The translations under genes were made by a program, and so were the position numbers. From the NCBI RefSeq assembly GCF_030816725.1, contig NZ_JAUSYG010000001.1:2046001-2110000 (forward strand): a DNA stretch of 64,000 nt, in the 5' to 3' direction. The stretch is from Pseudarthrobacter defluvii (GTDB lineage Bacteria > Actinomycetota > Actinomycetes > Actinomycetales > Micrococcaceae). The notes under the pieces were generated by a model, which searched no databases, was not told where the DNA came from, and saw only the letters and a program-made list of their open reading frames with translations. Shown here piece by piece: positions 9,765 through 20,763 of the stretch; position 1 is the stretch's first letter; every line of letters begins with the position of its first letter.

Positions 9765-10880
9765 ATGACTACTCCCACCCAGCAGCTCTCCGACGCCGGA
9801 GTTTCCATCTGGCTCGACGACCTTTCCCGCGGACGCCTGAAGACCGGCACTCTCCGCAAACTCATCGAGGAGAAGAACGTGGTTGGTGTGACCACCAACC
9901 CGTCGATCTTCCACGCCGCCATCACCACCGGCACCGACTATGACCAGATCATTGCCGGCAAGGCAGCCGAAGGCGCCAGCGTGGAGGACACGATCTTCGA
10001 GATCACCACCACCGATGTCGCCGACGCCTGCGACCTGTTCGCCCCTGTTGCCGCCGCCACCAAGGGCGTGGACGGGCGCGTTTCCATTGAAGTCGACCCG
10101 CGTCTTGCCTGGGACACCGCAGGAACCATCGCCGAGGCCAAGCACCTCTCGCAGCGCGTGAACAAGGACAACGTCCACATCAAGATCCCGGCAACGATCG
10201 AGGGCCTCGAAGCCATCACGGCAACCCTGGCCGAGGGCATCAGCGTCAACGTGACGCTGATCTTCTCCCTGGAGCGCTACCGTGCAGTCATCAACGCCTT
10301 CCAGTCCGGCCTGGAACAGGCCAAGGAAAACGGCCACGACCTCTCCAGGATCCACTCCGTGGCGTCCTTCTTCGTTTCCCGCGTGGACACCGAAATCGAC
10401 AAGCGCCTCGACAAGATCGGCACCGACGAAGCCAAGGCACTGAAGGGCAAGGCAGGCCTGGCCAACGCCCGCCTGGCATACCAGGTCTACGAGGAACTCT
10501 TCGCCACCGAACGCTGGGCCCTGCTGGCAGACGCCGGCGCGCTCCCCCAGCGCCCCCTCTGGGCCTCCACCGGTGTGAAGGACCCTGCCTACCCGGACAC
10601 GCTGTACGTCACGGAACTCGTCGCCCCCGGCGTCGTGAACACCATGCCGGAAAAGACGCTGGACGCCACGTTCGACCACGGCGTGGTCACTGGTGACACT
10701 GTCACCGGCACCTACGAGGATGCCAACGCCACCCTCGACGCCCTGGAAAAGCTGGGCGTGTCCTACAACGAAGTCGTCGCACTCCTTGAAACCGAAGGCC
10801 TTGATAAGTTCGTGGCCAGCTGGAAGGACCTGCTGGCCGACGTCGAAGGCGCCCTCGCCTCTGCACGGAAGGCTTCCTAG
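9765..10880 (+). CDS. tal: Transaldolase (actinobacterial long form)
   Basis: Moves a dihydroxyacetone unit between sedoheptulose-7-phosphate and glyceraldehyde-3-phosphate. The 371-residue length matches the long actinobacterial form. [10 protein letters not shown] lies near the N-terminus, and the Schiff-base lysine is in [14 protein letters not shown] lies seven bases before ATG 9765. The gene starts 28 bases after tkt and is followed by pgi after five bases, consistent with co-transcription. Confidence 0.95.
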   Translation: MTTPTQQLSDAGVSIWLDDLSRGRLKTGTLRKLIEEKNVVGVTTNPSIFHAAITTGTDYDQIIAGKAAEGASVEDTIFEITTTDVADACDLFAPVAAATKGVDGRVSIEVDPRLAWDTAGTIAEAKHLSQRVNKDNVHIKIPATIEGLEAITATLAEGISVNVTLIFSLERYRAVINAFQSGLEQAKENGHDLSRIHSVASFFVSRVDTEIDKRLDKIGTDEAKALKGKAGLANARLAYQVYEELFATERWALLADAGALPQRPLWASTGVKDPAYPDTLYVTELVAPGVVNTMPEKTLDATFDHGVVTGDTVTGTYEDANATLDALEKLGVSYNEVVALLETEGLDKFVASWKDLLADVEGALASARKAS

Positions 10881-10885
10881 CACCC

Positions 10886-12517
10886 ATGAGCACACTCAGC
10901 TTCGACGCCACCGGCGCTGCCCAGCAGGCCCTTGAGCAGCACCTTCCCGCCCTCATCGAGGACCGGATCGCCACCCGGATTTTCGCCAAGGACCACACCC
11001 TGTGGGGCCCTGACGCCGAATCCGAGTCGGTCGTCCGCCTGGGCTGGGTGGAAGCCGCCACCGTTTCGCAGCCCCTGGTCAAGGACATCCTGGAACTCCG
11101 CGACGCCCTGCGCGCCGAGGGCGTCAGCAGGATCGTGCTTTGCGGCATGGGCGGATCCTCCCTGGCCCCCGAGGTCATCGCAGGGACCGGTGGCGTCGAG
11201 CTGACAGTGCTCGACAGTACCGACCCGGACCAGGTCAGGGCCGCCCTGGCGGACCGGCTGGCCGAGACAGCCATCGTGGTCTCGTCCAAGTCCGGCTCCA
11301 CCCTGGAGACCGATTCCCAGCGGCGTATTTTCGAGCAGGCCTTCACAGAGGCCGGCGTGGACGCCAAGAGCCGGATCATCATCGTGACGGACCCGGGCTC
11401 GCCGCTGGACAAGGCTTCGAGGGAGGCCGGGTACCGCGCCGTCTTCAACGCCGACCCCAACGTCGGCGGCCGCTATTCCGCCCTGACCGCGTTCGGCCTG
11501 GTCCCCTCGGGCCTGGCCGGCGTGGACATCCAGGCTTTCCTGGACGAGGCTGAGGAAGCTGCCGAAATCCTCAACGATGATGCCCCTGAAAACATCGGCC
11601 TCGCCCTGGGCGCCGCCCTCGGTGGCACCAATCCGCTCCGCAACAAGATTGTCATCGCCGAGGACGGCTCCGGGATTGTCGGCTTCGCCGACTGGGCCGA
11701 GCAGCTCATCGCCGAATCAACTGGCAAGCTGGGCACCGGCATCCTCCCTGTGGTGGCAGGCCCGGAGGCCCCCGAGGTTACGTCGAGTGCGCCGGATGTT
11801 CTGGTGGTTCGGCTGGTGGCCGCGGACGCCGACGTCGAACTCGGTGAAAACCAGATGGCCATCGCCGGTGGTCTCGCCACCCAGATGATGGTGTGGGAGT
11901 TCGCCACTGCCGTAGCCGGCCGTCTCCTCGGCATCAATCCTTTCGATCAGCCGGACGTCGAAGCCGCCAAGGTGGCTGCACGCGGACTGCTGGACGCCCA
12001 GCCCGAGCCCACTCCGGCCGCGTTCGTTGACGGCGCCATTGAGGTCCGTGGCGGCGACTGGCTCGGCGATGCTGCCACGGCGGAAGGTGCCGTGAAGGCG
12101 CTGCTGGGCACGCTGGCCGCGGACAGCTACCTGAGCGTACAGGCCTATTTCGACCGGTTGGCGTTCGCCGAACTGGAAGGCATCCGTGATGAGCTGGCTG
12201 CTGCGACCGGCCGTCCGGTGACCTTCGGGTGGGGCCCACGCTTCCTGCACTCCACAGGGCAGTTCCACAAGGGCGGTCCCGCGATCGGCGTGTTCCTCCA
12301 GGTCACTGCCGCACCCGCGGAGGACCTGTCGATTCCGGACCGGCCCTTCACCTTCGGCGAGCTCATCGCCGCGCAGGCCGCGGGCGACGCCCAGGTCCTG
12401 GAAGGGCACGGCCGTCCCGTGTTGCGCCTCCACCTCACCGACCGTGCCGCCGGTGTGGCACAGCTGCAGGACGTTGTCGCTGCCCTGTCCACCCGCGCAT
12501 CCGCAACCGAAAGCTAA
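10886..12517 (+). CDS. pgi: Glucose-6-phosphate isomerase
   Basis: Interconverts glucose-6-phosphate and fructose-6-phosphate, linking glycolysis to zwf. The 543-residue protein has the sugar-isomerase (SIS) fold with the phosphate-binding segment SSKSGSTLET around residue 133, and downstream GGRYSALTAFGLVP. The sequence is closer to the actinobacterial form that sits in tkt-tal-pgi-zwf clusters than to the E. coli enzyme. It starts five bases after tal and ends 14 bases before zwf. Confidence 0.92.
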   Translation: MSTLSFDATGAAQQALEQHLPALIEDRIATRIFAKDHTLWGPDAESESVVRLGWVEAATVSQPLVKDILELRDALRAEGVSRIVLCGMGGSSLAPEVIAGTGGVELTVLDSTDPDQVRAALADRLAETAIVVSSKSGSTLETDSQRRIFEQAFTEAGVDAKSRIIIVTDPGSPLDKASREAGYRAVFNADPNVGGRYSALTAFGLVPSGLAGVDIQAFLDEAEEAAEILNDDAPENIGLALGAALGGTNPLRNKIVIAEDGSGIVGFADWAEQLIAESTGKLGTGILPVVAGPEAPEVTSSAPDVLVVRLVAADADVELGENQMAIAGGLATQMMVWEFATAVAGRLLGINPFDQPDVEAAKVAARGLLDAQPEPTPAAFVDGAIEVRGGDWLGDAATAEGAVKALLGTLAADSYLSVQAYFDRLAFAELEGIRDELAAATGRPVTFGWGPRFLHSTGQFHKGGPAIGVFLQVTAAPAEDLSIPDRPFTFGELIAAQAAGDAQVLEGHGRPVLRLHLTDRAAGVAQLQDVVAALSTRASATES

Positions 12518-12531
12518 GGCACATCAGCACA

Positions 12532-14091
12532 ATGCCAGAAACTGAATACGGCAGGAAGGGCGCGGGCCGCGCGCGCAACCCGTTGCGCGATCCCCGTGAC
12601 CGTCGTTTGAACCGGATCGCCGGTCCGTCGTCGTTGGTGCTCTTCGGGGTAACCGGCGACCTCGCCCGGAAAAAGTTGATGCCGGCCGTCTACGATTTGG
12701 CCAACCGTGGCCTGTTGCCGCCGAGTTTCGCGCTGGTGGGATTTGCCCGCCGGGAGTGGGACAAGGAGGACTTCGCCGCGGAGGTGAAGGCCTCGGTGCA
12801 GGCACACGCCCGCACGCCGTTTGATGAGGCGGTATGGAACCAGCTCTCCGAGGGCATCCGGTTTGTCCAGGGTGAGTTCGACGACGACGCGGCCTTCGAG
12901 CGGCTGGGCGAGACCATCAAGGAACTCGACGACGTCCGCGGTACCCGCGGGAACCACGCGTTCTACCTGTCCATACCGCCCAAGGCCTTTGAGCAGGTCT
13001 GCCGCCAGTTGTCCAAGCACGGCCTGGCCCAGGCTGAAGGGGACAAGTGGCGGCGGGTGGTCATCGAGAAGCCGTTCGGGCACGACCTCGAGTCAGCCCG
13101 GAAGCTCAACGACATTGTGGAGTCCGTGTTCCCGCCGGACGCGGTGTTCCGGATCGACCACTACCTGGGCAAGGAAACGGTGCAGAACATCCTGGCTCTG
13201 CGGTTCGCCAACCAGTTGTTCGAGCCCCTGTGGAACGCGAACTACGTGGACCACGTCCAGATCACCATGGCCGAGGACATCGGCACCGGCGGCCGTGCAG
13301 GGTATTACGACGGCGTGGGTGCGGCCCGCGATGTGATCCAGAACCACCTGCTGCAGCTGCTCGCGCTGACCGCGATGGAGGAACCCATCTCCTTCAACGC
13401 CGACGACCTGCGCGCGGAAAAGGAAAAAGTCCTGGCCGCGGTCAAGCTCCCGGACGACCTGTCCACGCACTCAGCGCGGGGCCAGTTCACCGGCGGCTGG
13501 CAGGGCGGCGAGCAGGTCCAGGGCTACCTGGAGGAAGAAGGCATCCCGGCCGATTCCACCACGGAAACGTACGCTGCGGTCCGGGTGGATATCCACACCC
13601 GCCGCTGGTCCGGCGTGCCGTTCTACCTGCGCGCGGGCAAGCGCCTGGGCCGCCGGGTGACCGAGATCGCGGTGGTGTTCAAACGCGCCCCCAACCTGCT
13701 GTTCCGCGATCATGGTGAGGACGACTTCGGGCAGAACGCGGTGGTGATCCGGGTCCAGCCCGACGAGGGCGTCACAATCCGGTTCGGGTCCAAGGTCCCC
13801 GGCACGCAGATGGAAGTGCGGGACGTGACCATGGACTTCGGCTACGGGCACTCGTTCACCGAATCCTCCCCGGAAGCCTACGAGCGGTTGATCCTGGACG
13901 TGCTGCTCGGTGAGCCACCCTTGTTCCCGCGGCATGAGGAAGTGGAGCTGTCTTGGAAGATCCTCGACCCGTTCGAGGAGTACTGGGCGTCCCTGAACGA
14001 ACAGCCCGAACCCTATGCCCCCGGTTCCTGGGGCCCGGCCAGTGCTGATGAGCTGCTGGCCCGTGACGGACGAACCTGGAGAAGGCCATGA
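12532..14091 (+). CDS. zwf: Glucose-6-phosphate 1-dehydrogenase
   Basis: Catalyses the first oxidative pentose-phosphate step, making 6-phosphogluconolactone and NADPH. The 519-residue protein has the nucleotide-binding motif GVTGDLARKKLMPA and the active-site signature RIDHYLGKE with its catalytic His, followed by the expected FANQLFEPLWN. ATG 12532 (MPETEYGRK) is chosen; the open frame extends 303 bases upstream, but that part overlaps pgi. The stop overlaps the start of opcA (ATGA). The subunit pairing with OpcA is typical of actinobacteria. Confidence 0.96.
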   Translation: MPETEYGRKGAGRARNPLRDPRDRRLNRIAGPSSLVLFGVTGDLARKKLMPAVYDLANRGLLPPSFALVGFARREWDKEDFAAEVKASVQAHARTPFDEAVWNQLSEGIRFVQGEFDDDAAFERLGETIKELDDVRGTRGNHAFYLSIPPKAFEQVCRQLSKHGLAQAEGDKWRRVVIEKPFGHDLESARKLNDIVESVFPPDAVFRIDHYLGKETVQNILALRFANQLFEPLWNANYVDHVQITMAEDIGTGGRAGYYDGVGAARDVIQNHLLQLLALTAMEEPISFNADDLRAEKEKVLAAVKLPDDLSTHSARGQFTGGWQGGEQVQGYLEEEGIPADSTTETYAAVRVDIHTRRWSGVPFYLRAGKRLGRRVTEIAVVFKRAPNLLFRDHGEDDFGQNAVVIRVQPDEGVTIRFGSKVPGTQMEVRDVTMDFGYGHSFTESSPEAYERLILDVLLGEPPLFPRHEEVELSWKILDPFEEYWASLNEQPEPYAPGSWGPASADELLARDGRTWRRP

Positions 14092-15029
14092 TCGTTAACC
14101 TGCCGGACACCACCACTTCCAAGGTGTCCAAGAAACTCATGGCCCTGCGTGAGCAGGGCGGCGTGATCGCCCTGGGACGGGTGCTCACCCTGGTGGTGGT
14201 CACCAAGTCCGGGCTCGAAGAGGAAGCGATCGAGGCGGCAAACGACGCCAGCAGGGAACACCCCTGCCGGATCATTGTGCTGGCCGACGCCGGTAAAGAG
14301 GCCAAGGACCGTCTCGACGCCCAGATCCGGGTCGGCGGGGACGCCGGCGCGTCCGAGGTCATCGTGCTGCGCGGCTACGGCCAGCTTTCGCATGAGTCCG
14401 AGTCGCTGGTGGCCGCGCTGCTGCTCCCGGACGCCCCGATTGTGGCCTGGTGGCCGCACGGGGCGCCGGAGAACGCCTGCGAGACCTCCATCGGCGCCAT
14501 CGCGCACCGCCGGATCACCGACTCCGCCAACGAGCCCGACCCCCAAGTCGCACTGGAACGGATCCACCATACCTACAAGGCCGGTGACACCGACCTCGCC
14601 TGGACTCGCCTCACCAACTGGCGCATCCAGCTCGCCGCCGCCCTGGACGAGGTGGACTCCTCCCCCGTGACGGCCGTGGCGGTGGAAGGCGCCTCGGACT
14701 CGCCCTCCACGATCCTGCTTGCAGCCTGGCTCACCCTGACGCTGGACGCCCCTGTCACCATCGTGGCGGACCCGGCCGGAACGGGAATCCGCCGCGTCCG
14801 GCTCACCCGCCCCGGCGGCGACGTGCAGCTCTTCCGTCCGGGACTGTCCGTCGCGGAACTGACCCAGCCGGGCCAGCCCGCCCAGCGGATCTCCCTGCCG
14901 CGGCGGAGCCTGCGTGACTGCCTCGCCGAGGAACTCCGCCGCCTGGACCCGGACGAAGTGTTTGGTGAAGTGATTACTATTGGACTGCCACGAACCAATC
15001 TAAGGAGCGTCCGACCCAGTGAGCGTTGA
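14088..15029 (+). CDS. opcA: Glucose-6-phosphate dehydrogenase assembly protein OpcA
   Basis: Actinobacterial accessory protein needed for full activity or assembly of Zwf. The 313-residue sequence begins MIVNLPDTTTSKVSKKL and contains the conserved LLLPDAPIVAWWP region and ISLPRRSLRDCLAEELRRLDPD near the C-terminus, characteristic of OpcA. The ATG overlaps the zwf stop by four bases, and its own 3' end overlaps the pgl start by 11 bases, indicating tight translational coupling of the three genes. Confidence 0.93.
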   Translation: MIVNLPDTTTSKVSKKLMALREQGGVIALGRVLTLVVVTKSGLEEEAIEAANDASREHPCRIIVLADAGKEAKDRLDAQIRVGGDAGASEVIVLRGYGQLSHESESLVAALLLPDAPIVAWWPHGAPENACETSIGAIAHRRITDSANEPDPQVALERIHHTYKAGDTDLAWTRLTNWRIQLAAALDEVDSSPVTAVAVEGASDSPSTILLAAWLTLTLDAPVTIVADPAGTGIRRVRLTRPGGDVQLFRPGLSVAELTQPGQPAQRISLPRRSLRDCLAEELRRLDPDEVFGEVITIGLPRTNLRSVRPSER

Positions 15030-15837
15030 CCCACGCGTAAGCATCCATCCTGATTCGTCCGTCCTCATGGCCGCCATCGCGGCACGCCTGATCACCAAGC
15101 TCGTTGATGTCCAGGACAAGTACGGCGAAGCCACCGTGGTGCTCACCGGGGGAACCGTGGGGATCGGCACCTTGAAGGCTGTTGCGGACTCACCGGCGGC
15201 CCCCGCCGTCGACTGGTCGAAAGTCAACTTCTGGTGGGGGGACGAACGCTTTGTTGGTACCGACGATCCGGACCGGAACACCAAGCAGGCGTTTGACGCG
15301 TTGCTCTCGCACATTCCGGTGGATCCGGAACGGGTCCACTCGCCCGGCTCGTCGGACGAATTCGGCACTCCTGAGGAAGCCGCCGAGGACTATGCCCGCC
15401 GGCTGAGGGAGGCGGCAGCTGCCGAGCATGCCGCAGACATGAGCGACGACCGGCCCGAGGAACCCTCGTCGCTCCCCCGCCTTGACGTGGTGCTGCTTGG
15501 GGTGGGGCCCGATGCGCATATTGCGTCGCTGTTCCCGGAGCAGGCCGGAATCCGGGAAAAGGACCGCGCCGTCGTGGGCGTCCGGAACTCCCCCAAGCCG
15601 CCGCCGTTGCGGATCTCCCTCACCCTGCCCGCCATCAACACCGCGGCGGAGGTCTGGATGGTCGTGGCCGGCGAGGACAAGGCAGGAGCGGTGGGCCTTG
15701 CCCTGGCGGGGGCCAACCCCGTGCAGGTACCCGCGTCAGGACCCCGCGGAACATCCCGCACCCTGTGGCTGATTGATGAGAACGCGGCCTCACGTGTCCC
15801 GCATCAGCTGGTCCGGAAGGACGCCGCGGGCGCGTAG
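15019..15837 (+). CDS. pgl: 6-phosphogluconolactonase
   Basis: Hydrolyses 6-phosphogluconolactone made by Zwf. The 272-residue DevB/SOL-family protein shows VVLTGGTVGIG, WWGDERFV and GVGPDAHIASLFPEQ. The last is a variant of the usual GMGPDGHTASLFP motif, with Ala and Ile replacing Gly and Thr. It starts at GTG 15019 inside the end of opcA and finishes the operon. Its last 48 bases are also the 3' end of rbpA on the opposite strand. No 6-phosphogluconate dehydrogenase gene follows. Confidence 0.93.
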   Translation: MSVDPRVSIHPDSSVLMAAIAARLITKLVDVQDKYGEATVVLTGGTVGIGTLKAVADSPAAPAVDWSKVNFWWGDERFVGTDDPDRNTKQAFDALLSHIPVDPERVHSPGSSDEFGTPEEAAEDYARRLREAAAAEHAADMSDDRPEEPSSLPRLDVVLLGVGPDAHIASLFPEQAGIREKDRAVVGVRNSPKPPPLRISLTLPAINTAAEVWMVVAGEDKAGAVGLALAGANPVQVPASGPRGTSRTLWLIDENAASRVPHQLVRKDAAGA

Positions 15838-16188
15838 TTTTTCCAGCGCTCCGGCCAGGACGTCTTCCGCGTCCTGGCCGGAGCGCCGCTCTTTAACGTA
15901 TTCCAGATGGCTCTTGTAGCCGTCGTCAAACAGATCATCAGCAGCCGCCAACTGGCCGTCCCGGGAAGCAGGTCCGCCACAGCGCCGGCAGTCCCATGTC
16001 CGGGGGATCTGGTCCTCCGGCATCTTCAGGAACACGGGTTTAGTCTCATGCCCCTGCGGGCACCAGTAGGACACTTGGATCCGCGGCAGCGGCCGCGCGG
16101 AAGAATCGTCGTTGGACTGCAGGCTGGACCCGGAGCCCGCAGTCACCCCGGCGCGGGTACCGCGGAAGCCTGATGCTGGATGGACCAT
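15790..16188 (-). CDS. rbpA: RNA polymerase-binding protein RbpA
   Basis: Actinobacterial general transcription factor that binds RNA polymerase and the housekeeping sigma factor and stabilises open complexes. The 132-residue protein has a flexible N-terminus, then YWCPQGHETKPVF and WDCRRCGGPA, the zinc-binding or structural Cys/His core of RbpA, a basic linker, and the C-terminal sigma-interaction helix region YKSHLEYVKERRS. AGGAG lies five bases before ATG 16188. The 3' end overlaps pgl in antisense by 48 bases. Confidence 0.93.
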   Translation of the reverse strand: MVHPASGFRGTRAGVTAGSGSSLQSNDDSSARPLPRIQVSYWCPQGHETKPVFLKMPEDQIPRTWDCRRCGGPASRDGQLAAADDLFDDGYKSHLEYVKERRSGQDAEDVLAGALEKLRARGVLPDQLMRDT

Positions 16189-16234
16189 GGGAACTCCTGC
16201 CTCGAAGGGGAGCCGGGAACCTGCAGCTTAAACA

Positions 16235-16270
16235 AAACTGTGGCCGCCGGATAACCGACAGCCACAGTTT
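16235..16270 (-). terminator. Intrinsic terminator after secG
   Basis: A perfect 10-bp stem (AAACTGTGGC/GCCACAGTTT) with a 16-base loop, followed on the minus strand by TTTTGTTT. It lies 54 bases past the secG stop and before rbpA. Confidence 0.8.
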
Positions 16271-16324
16271 AGATGCCCGGGCCGGGCGGCGGGAGTGCCG
16301 CAGGCCTCTATGCAGAAGAAGGCC

Positions 16325-16579
16325 TTAGGAGTCGCCGCCGCTGAACCGCATGATCAGGCCGAGCGCGATGATCACCACGCCCCAGGTGACCCCCAGGATG
16401 ACGGTGAAGCGGTTAAGGTTCCGTTCCGCCACCCCTGAAGAGCTGAGGCCTGAGCTCATGCCGCCGCCGAACATATCGGACAAGCCGCCGCCGCGTCCCT
16501 TGTGCAGGAGGATCAGCAGCGTCAGCAGGAGGCTGGTGATACCCAGGAGGATCTGCAGAATGACATGAAGAACGTCCAC
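16325..16579 (-). CDS. secG: Protein-export membrane protein SecG
   Basis: Small subunit of the SecYEG translocon in the cytoplasmic membrane. The 84 residues form two membrane segments (about 5-25 and 58-78) joined by the Gly/Ser-rich loop KGRGGGLSDMFGGG, the family hallmark. It starts at GTG 16579 with AAAGG upstream. It follows tpiA by 48 bases, an arrangement conserved in actinobacteria (gap-pgk-tpiA-secG). Confidence 0.93.
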   Translation of the reverse strand: MDVLHVILQILLGITSLLLTLLILLHKGRGGGLSDMFGGGMSSGLSSSGVAERNLNRFTVILGVTWGVVIIALGLIMRFSGGDS

Positions 16580-16627
16580 GACGGCCTTTCAGAAGTTGGA
16601 TTTACGGGAGTGTGCGCTGGTTGCGGA

Positions 16628-17443
16628 CTAGTCCGTGACCAGGTGACTCTCGAACCTGACAATATTAGCAAACTCGGCCGGGTCCAGGCTGGCGCCACCC
16701 ACCAGGAGGCCGTCCACGTCGCGCTCCTGCAGAATGGCCGCAGCGTTGTTCGCCTTGACCGAACCGCCGTACAGCAGGCGGGTCCTGGCGGACACCTCGG
16801 CCCCGAAGAGGCTTTCGAGTTCTGCCCGGATGGCGGCGCACATTTCCTGCGCATCCTCCGGACCGGCGACCTCGCCCGTGCCGATGGCCCACACGGGCTC
16901 GTAGGCAACCACCAGTTCGGCCGCCTGTTCACCGGTCAGCCCGGCCACGCCGGCCCTGAGCTGCTGCAGCGTGTGGTCAACGTGTGTCCCGGCCTGGCGG
17001 ATCTCCAGGCCTTCCCCCACGCAGAGAACGGGGACAACACCGTGCTTGAAGGCTGCCTTGACCTTGGCGTTAAGGACATCATCGGATTCGTTGTGGATTG
17101 TGCGGCGTTCGCTGTGGCCCACCAGGACGTACTTGCAGCCGAGCTTGTTCAGGAACTGCCCCGAAATGTCGCCCGTGTAGGCGCCGGAATCGAACTGCGA
17201 CAGGTCCTGGCCGCCATAGGCGACCTGCAGGTCGTCCCCCTGGACCAGGGTCTGCACGCCACGGAGGTCGGTGAACGGCGGGAAGACGGCAACCTCAACG
17301 CGGCTGTAATCGTGCTTGGCGTCGGAGAGGGTCCATGCCAGCTTCTGCAGCAGGGTGATGCCCTGTACGTGGTCCATGTTCATTTTCCAGTTGCCCGCGA
17401 TGAAGGGCTTGCGGTCAAAGGCGCCGTTCGTTGACGTAGTCAC
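16628..17443 (-). CDS. tpiA: Triosephosphate isomerase
   Basis: Interconverts dihydroxyacetone phosphate and glyceraldehyde-3-phosphate. The 271-residue TIM barrel has the substrate Lys in AGNWKMN, the electrophilic His in LVGHSERR, the catalytic Glu in [10 protein letters not shown], and the phosphate-binding [11 protein letters not shown] and LLVGGASLD. It starts at GTG 17443, with GGAG five bases upstream. It lies 84 bases after pgk, a gap that contains a hairpin. Confidence 0.97.
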   Translation of the reverse strand: MTTSTNGAFDRKPFIAGNWKMNMDHVQGITLLQKLAWTLSDAKHDYSRVEVAVFPPFTDLRGVQTLVQGDDLQVAYGGQDLSQFDSGAYTGDISGQFLNKLGCKYVLVGHSERRTIHNESDDVLNAKVKAAFKHGVVPVLCVGEGLEIRQAGTHVDHTLQQLRAGVAGLTGEQAAELVVAYEPVWAIGTGEVAGPEDAQEMCAAIRAELESLFGAEVSARTRLLYGGSVKANNAAAILQERDVDGLLVGGASLDPAEFANIVRFESHLVTD

Positions 17444-17475
17444 TTAATCTCCAAAAAGTTCTTGATAAGGGTTCT

Positions 17476-17506
17476 GCCGGCAGGCTGCCGCGGGCAACCT
17501 GCCGGC
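17476..17506. repeat. Inverted repeat between pgk and tpiA
   Basis: GCCGGCAGG and CCTGCCGGC (9 bp each) are separated by 13 bases, between two co-directional glycolytic genes. No T-run follows. It could be an mRNA-stabilising or processing hairpin, or a weak terminator that sets the pgk:tpiA ratio. Confidence 0.5.
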
Positions 17507-17527
17507 CGGAGGACTGCGGGGCCTGTA

Positions 17528-18754
17528 CTACCTGTCCAGGACGCTGAGGCCGGGAAGTTCCTTGCCTTCAAGGTATTCCAGGCTTGCGCCGCCGCCCGTG
17601 GAAATGTGGCCGAACTGGTCGTCGGCGAACCCCAGGGTGCGTACTGCTGCAGCGGAATCGCCGCCGCCCACCACGGTGAAGCCGCCGGTCTCGGTCAGGG
17701 CCTGGGCAATGGCGCGGGTACCTGCCGAGAACGCCTCGAATTCAAAAACGCCCATGGGGCCGTTCCAGAAGACGGTGCGTGCGCTCTTGATCCGCTCAGC
17801 AAAAGCCGCGGCGGTATCGGGTCCGATGTCCAGGCCGATACCCTGGGCGCCGAAGCTGCTGCCTTCAATGGCGTCGGCGGCAACCGTTTCGTGGGCGGCG
17901 TCGGCGGCAAACTTCTCCGCCACGACGACGTCCGTGGGAACCACGAATTCAGTTCCCGCGTCCGCGGCGCGCTTCAGGTAGTCCTGGACAACCGGGATCT
18001 GGTCTTCCTCGAGCAGGCTCGAGCCCACCTTGTGGCCCTGGGCCGCCAGGAATGTGAAGAGCATGCCGCCGCCCACCAGGATGGTGTCAGCCTTGCCGAT
18101 CAGGTTGTCGATGACCGCAAGCTTGTCCGAGACCTTGGAGCCGCCGAGCACCACCACGTAGGGGCGCTGGGTGTCGGTGGTCAGCTTCCGGAGGACCTCC
18201 ACCTCGGTGTGCACCAGGTCGCCCTGGTACGACGGAAGCCGGGTGGCGACGTCGTAGACACTGGCGTGCTTGCGGTGCACGGCACCGAAGGCATCGTCCA
18301 CGTAGGCGCCGTTGCTGCCCGTCAGGGCCACCAGCTCGTCGGCGAAGGCGCCGCGCTGGGCGTCGTCCTTGCTGGTTTCACGCGCGTCGAAACGGACGTT
18401 TTCCAGGACCAGGGCTTCCCCGTCCTGCAGGGACCCGGCCGCTGCCTCGGCGGCGTCACCGACGGTGTCGGCTGCAAGGGTGACCTTGAAGCCGGCCAGC
18501 TCGGCGAGGCGGTCCACTGCGGGCCGCAGGGAGTACTTGTCCTCCGGAGCGCCCTTGGGGCGTCCAAGGTGGGCTGTTACCAGCACGCGGGCACCGGCGT
18601 CCGTGAGCTTTGCCAGCACTGGGAGTGAGGCCTTGATGCGGCCGTCATCAGTGACTGTAGAGCCGTCGAGCGGCACATTCAGGTCGCTTCGAACCAGAAT
18701 GTACCGCCCGCGGACACCTTCAGCGATCAGTTCGTTGAGGGTGTGAGATGTCAT
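17528..18754 (-). CDS. pgk: Phosphoglycerate kinase
   Basis: Makes ATP from 1,3-bisphosphoglycerate. The 408-residue protein begins [17 protein letters not shown] and shows the signature [23 protein letters not shown], and the C-terminal nucleotide-binding [13 protein letters not shown] followed by [21 protein letters not shown] 18754 is chosen; the frame extends upstream into gap without family similarity. Ten bases separate it from the gap stop, so the two are co-transcribed. Confidence 0.97.
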   Translation of the reverse strand: MTSHTLNELIAEGVRGRYILVRSDLNVPLDGSTVTDDGRIKASLPVLAKLTDAGARVLVTAHLGRPKGAPEDKYSLRPAVDRLAELAGFKVTLAADTVGDAAEAAAGSLQDGEALVLENVRFDARETSKDDAQRGAFADELVALTGSNGAYVDDAFGAVHRKHASVYDVATRLPSYQGDLVHTEVEVLRKLTTDTQRPYVVVLGGSKVSDKLAVIDNLIGKADTILVGGGMLFTFLAAQGHKVGSSLLEEDQIPVVQDYLKRAADAGTEFVVPTDVVVAEKFAADAAHETVAADAIEGSSFGAQGIGLDIGPDTAAAFAERIKSARTVFWNGPMGVFEFEAFSAGTRAIAQALTETGGFTVVGGGDSAAAVRTLGFADDQFGHISTGGGASLEYLEGKELPGLSVLDR

Positions 18755-18764
18755 GTGTCTAACC

Positions 18765-20009
<1,245 letters not shown>

Positions 20010-20035
20010 TTACAGCGATGTAAAACCGCCGGCCA

Positions 20036-20662
20036 CTACGGAAGGGTGATCAGTCCGGTGGCGTTGGTGCGTGCCGCCTCGAAGCGCTGGGCAACGTCTG
20101 CCCAGTTGACGATGTTCCAGAACGCCTTGACGTAATCAGCCTTCACGTTGACGTAGTCCAGGTAGAAGGCGTGCTCCCACATGTCCAGCATCAGCAGCGG
20201 GATGGTTCCCAGTGCCGTGTTTCCCTGCTGGTCGTAGAGCTGCTCGATGACCAGGTTTCCACCGATGGGCTCGTAGGCCAGGAAGCCCCAGCCGGATCCC
20301 TGCAGTCCAAGGGCTGCGGCGGAGAACTGGGCGCGGAAGGCATCGAAGGAGCCGAAGGCGTCGTCGATGGCGGCAGCCAACTCACCTTCGGGCTTGTCGC
20401 CGCCGTCCGGGGAGAGGTTCTTCCAGAACACGGAGTGGTTGACGTGGCCGCCGGTGTGGAACGCGAGGTCCTTGGAGAGCCGGTTGATGTTGGCGAAGTC
20501 GCCCTTGTCACGTGCCTCGGCCAGCTGGGCCAGGGCATTGTTGGCGCCCGCAACGTAGGCGGCGTGGTGCTTGCTGTGGTGCAGCTCCATGATCCGCGCG
20601 GAGATGTGCGGTTCAAGGGCGGCGTAGTCGTAGCTGAGTTCCGGCAATACGTACTCGGTCAC
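20036..20662 (-). CDS. sodA: Superoxide dismutase (Fe/Mn family)
   Basis: Dismutates superoxide in the cytoplasm. The 208-residue protein has metal ligands in the first HHSKHH region, in [10 protein letters not shown], and in [13 protein letters not shown]. The sequence alone does not settle Mn versus Fe, although GSGWGFL and the actinobacterial context favour Mn. It starts at GTG 20662, with GGAGG six bases upstream. It is monocistronic: a strong hairpin follows, and 101 bases separate it from the end of whiA. Confidence 0.95.
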   Translation of the reverse strand: MTEYVLPELSYDYAALEPHISARIMELHHSKHHAAYVAGANNALAQLAEARDKGDFANINRLSKDLAFHTGGHVNHSVFWKNLSPDGGDKPEGELAAAIDDAFGSFDAFRAQFSAAALGLQGSGWGFLAYEPIGGNLVIEQLYDQQGNTALGTIPLLMLDMWEHAFYLDYVNVKADYVKAFWNIVNWADVAQRFEAARTNATGLITLP

Positions 20663-20763
20663 AAAATCCTCCAATATCGTGGACCAGGAGGTCCGGTTGG
20701 TAACTCTCGGATTGTGCATCCGGGCAGCTCGTGCCCGGAATTCTTTCTGATTCTAGGGGCGGC

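Noticed and set aside
8006..9934. A 642-residue open frame antisense to tkt
   Set aside because: It mirrors the codon-position GC bias of tkt, has no recognisable domain, and tkt is unambiguous. Similar antisense frames opposite rpsA (49428-51287), terC (40863-42233) and uvrC (24839-26584) were rejected for the same reason.
20720..20738. CCGGGCA/TGCCCGG hairpin followed by a T-rich stretch on the plus strand
   Set aside because: It has the look of a plus-strand terminator, but no plus-strand gene ends nearby, and in the minus direction (after whiA) no T-run follows. Left unannotated.
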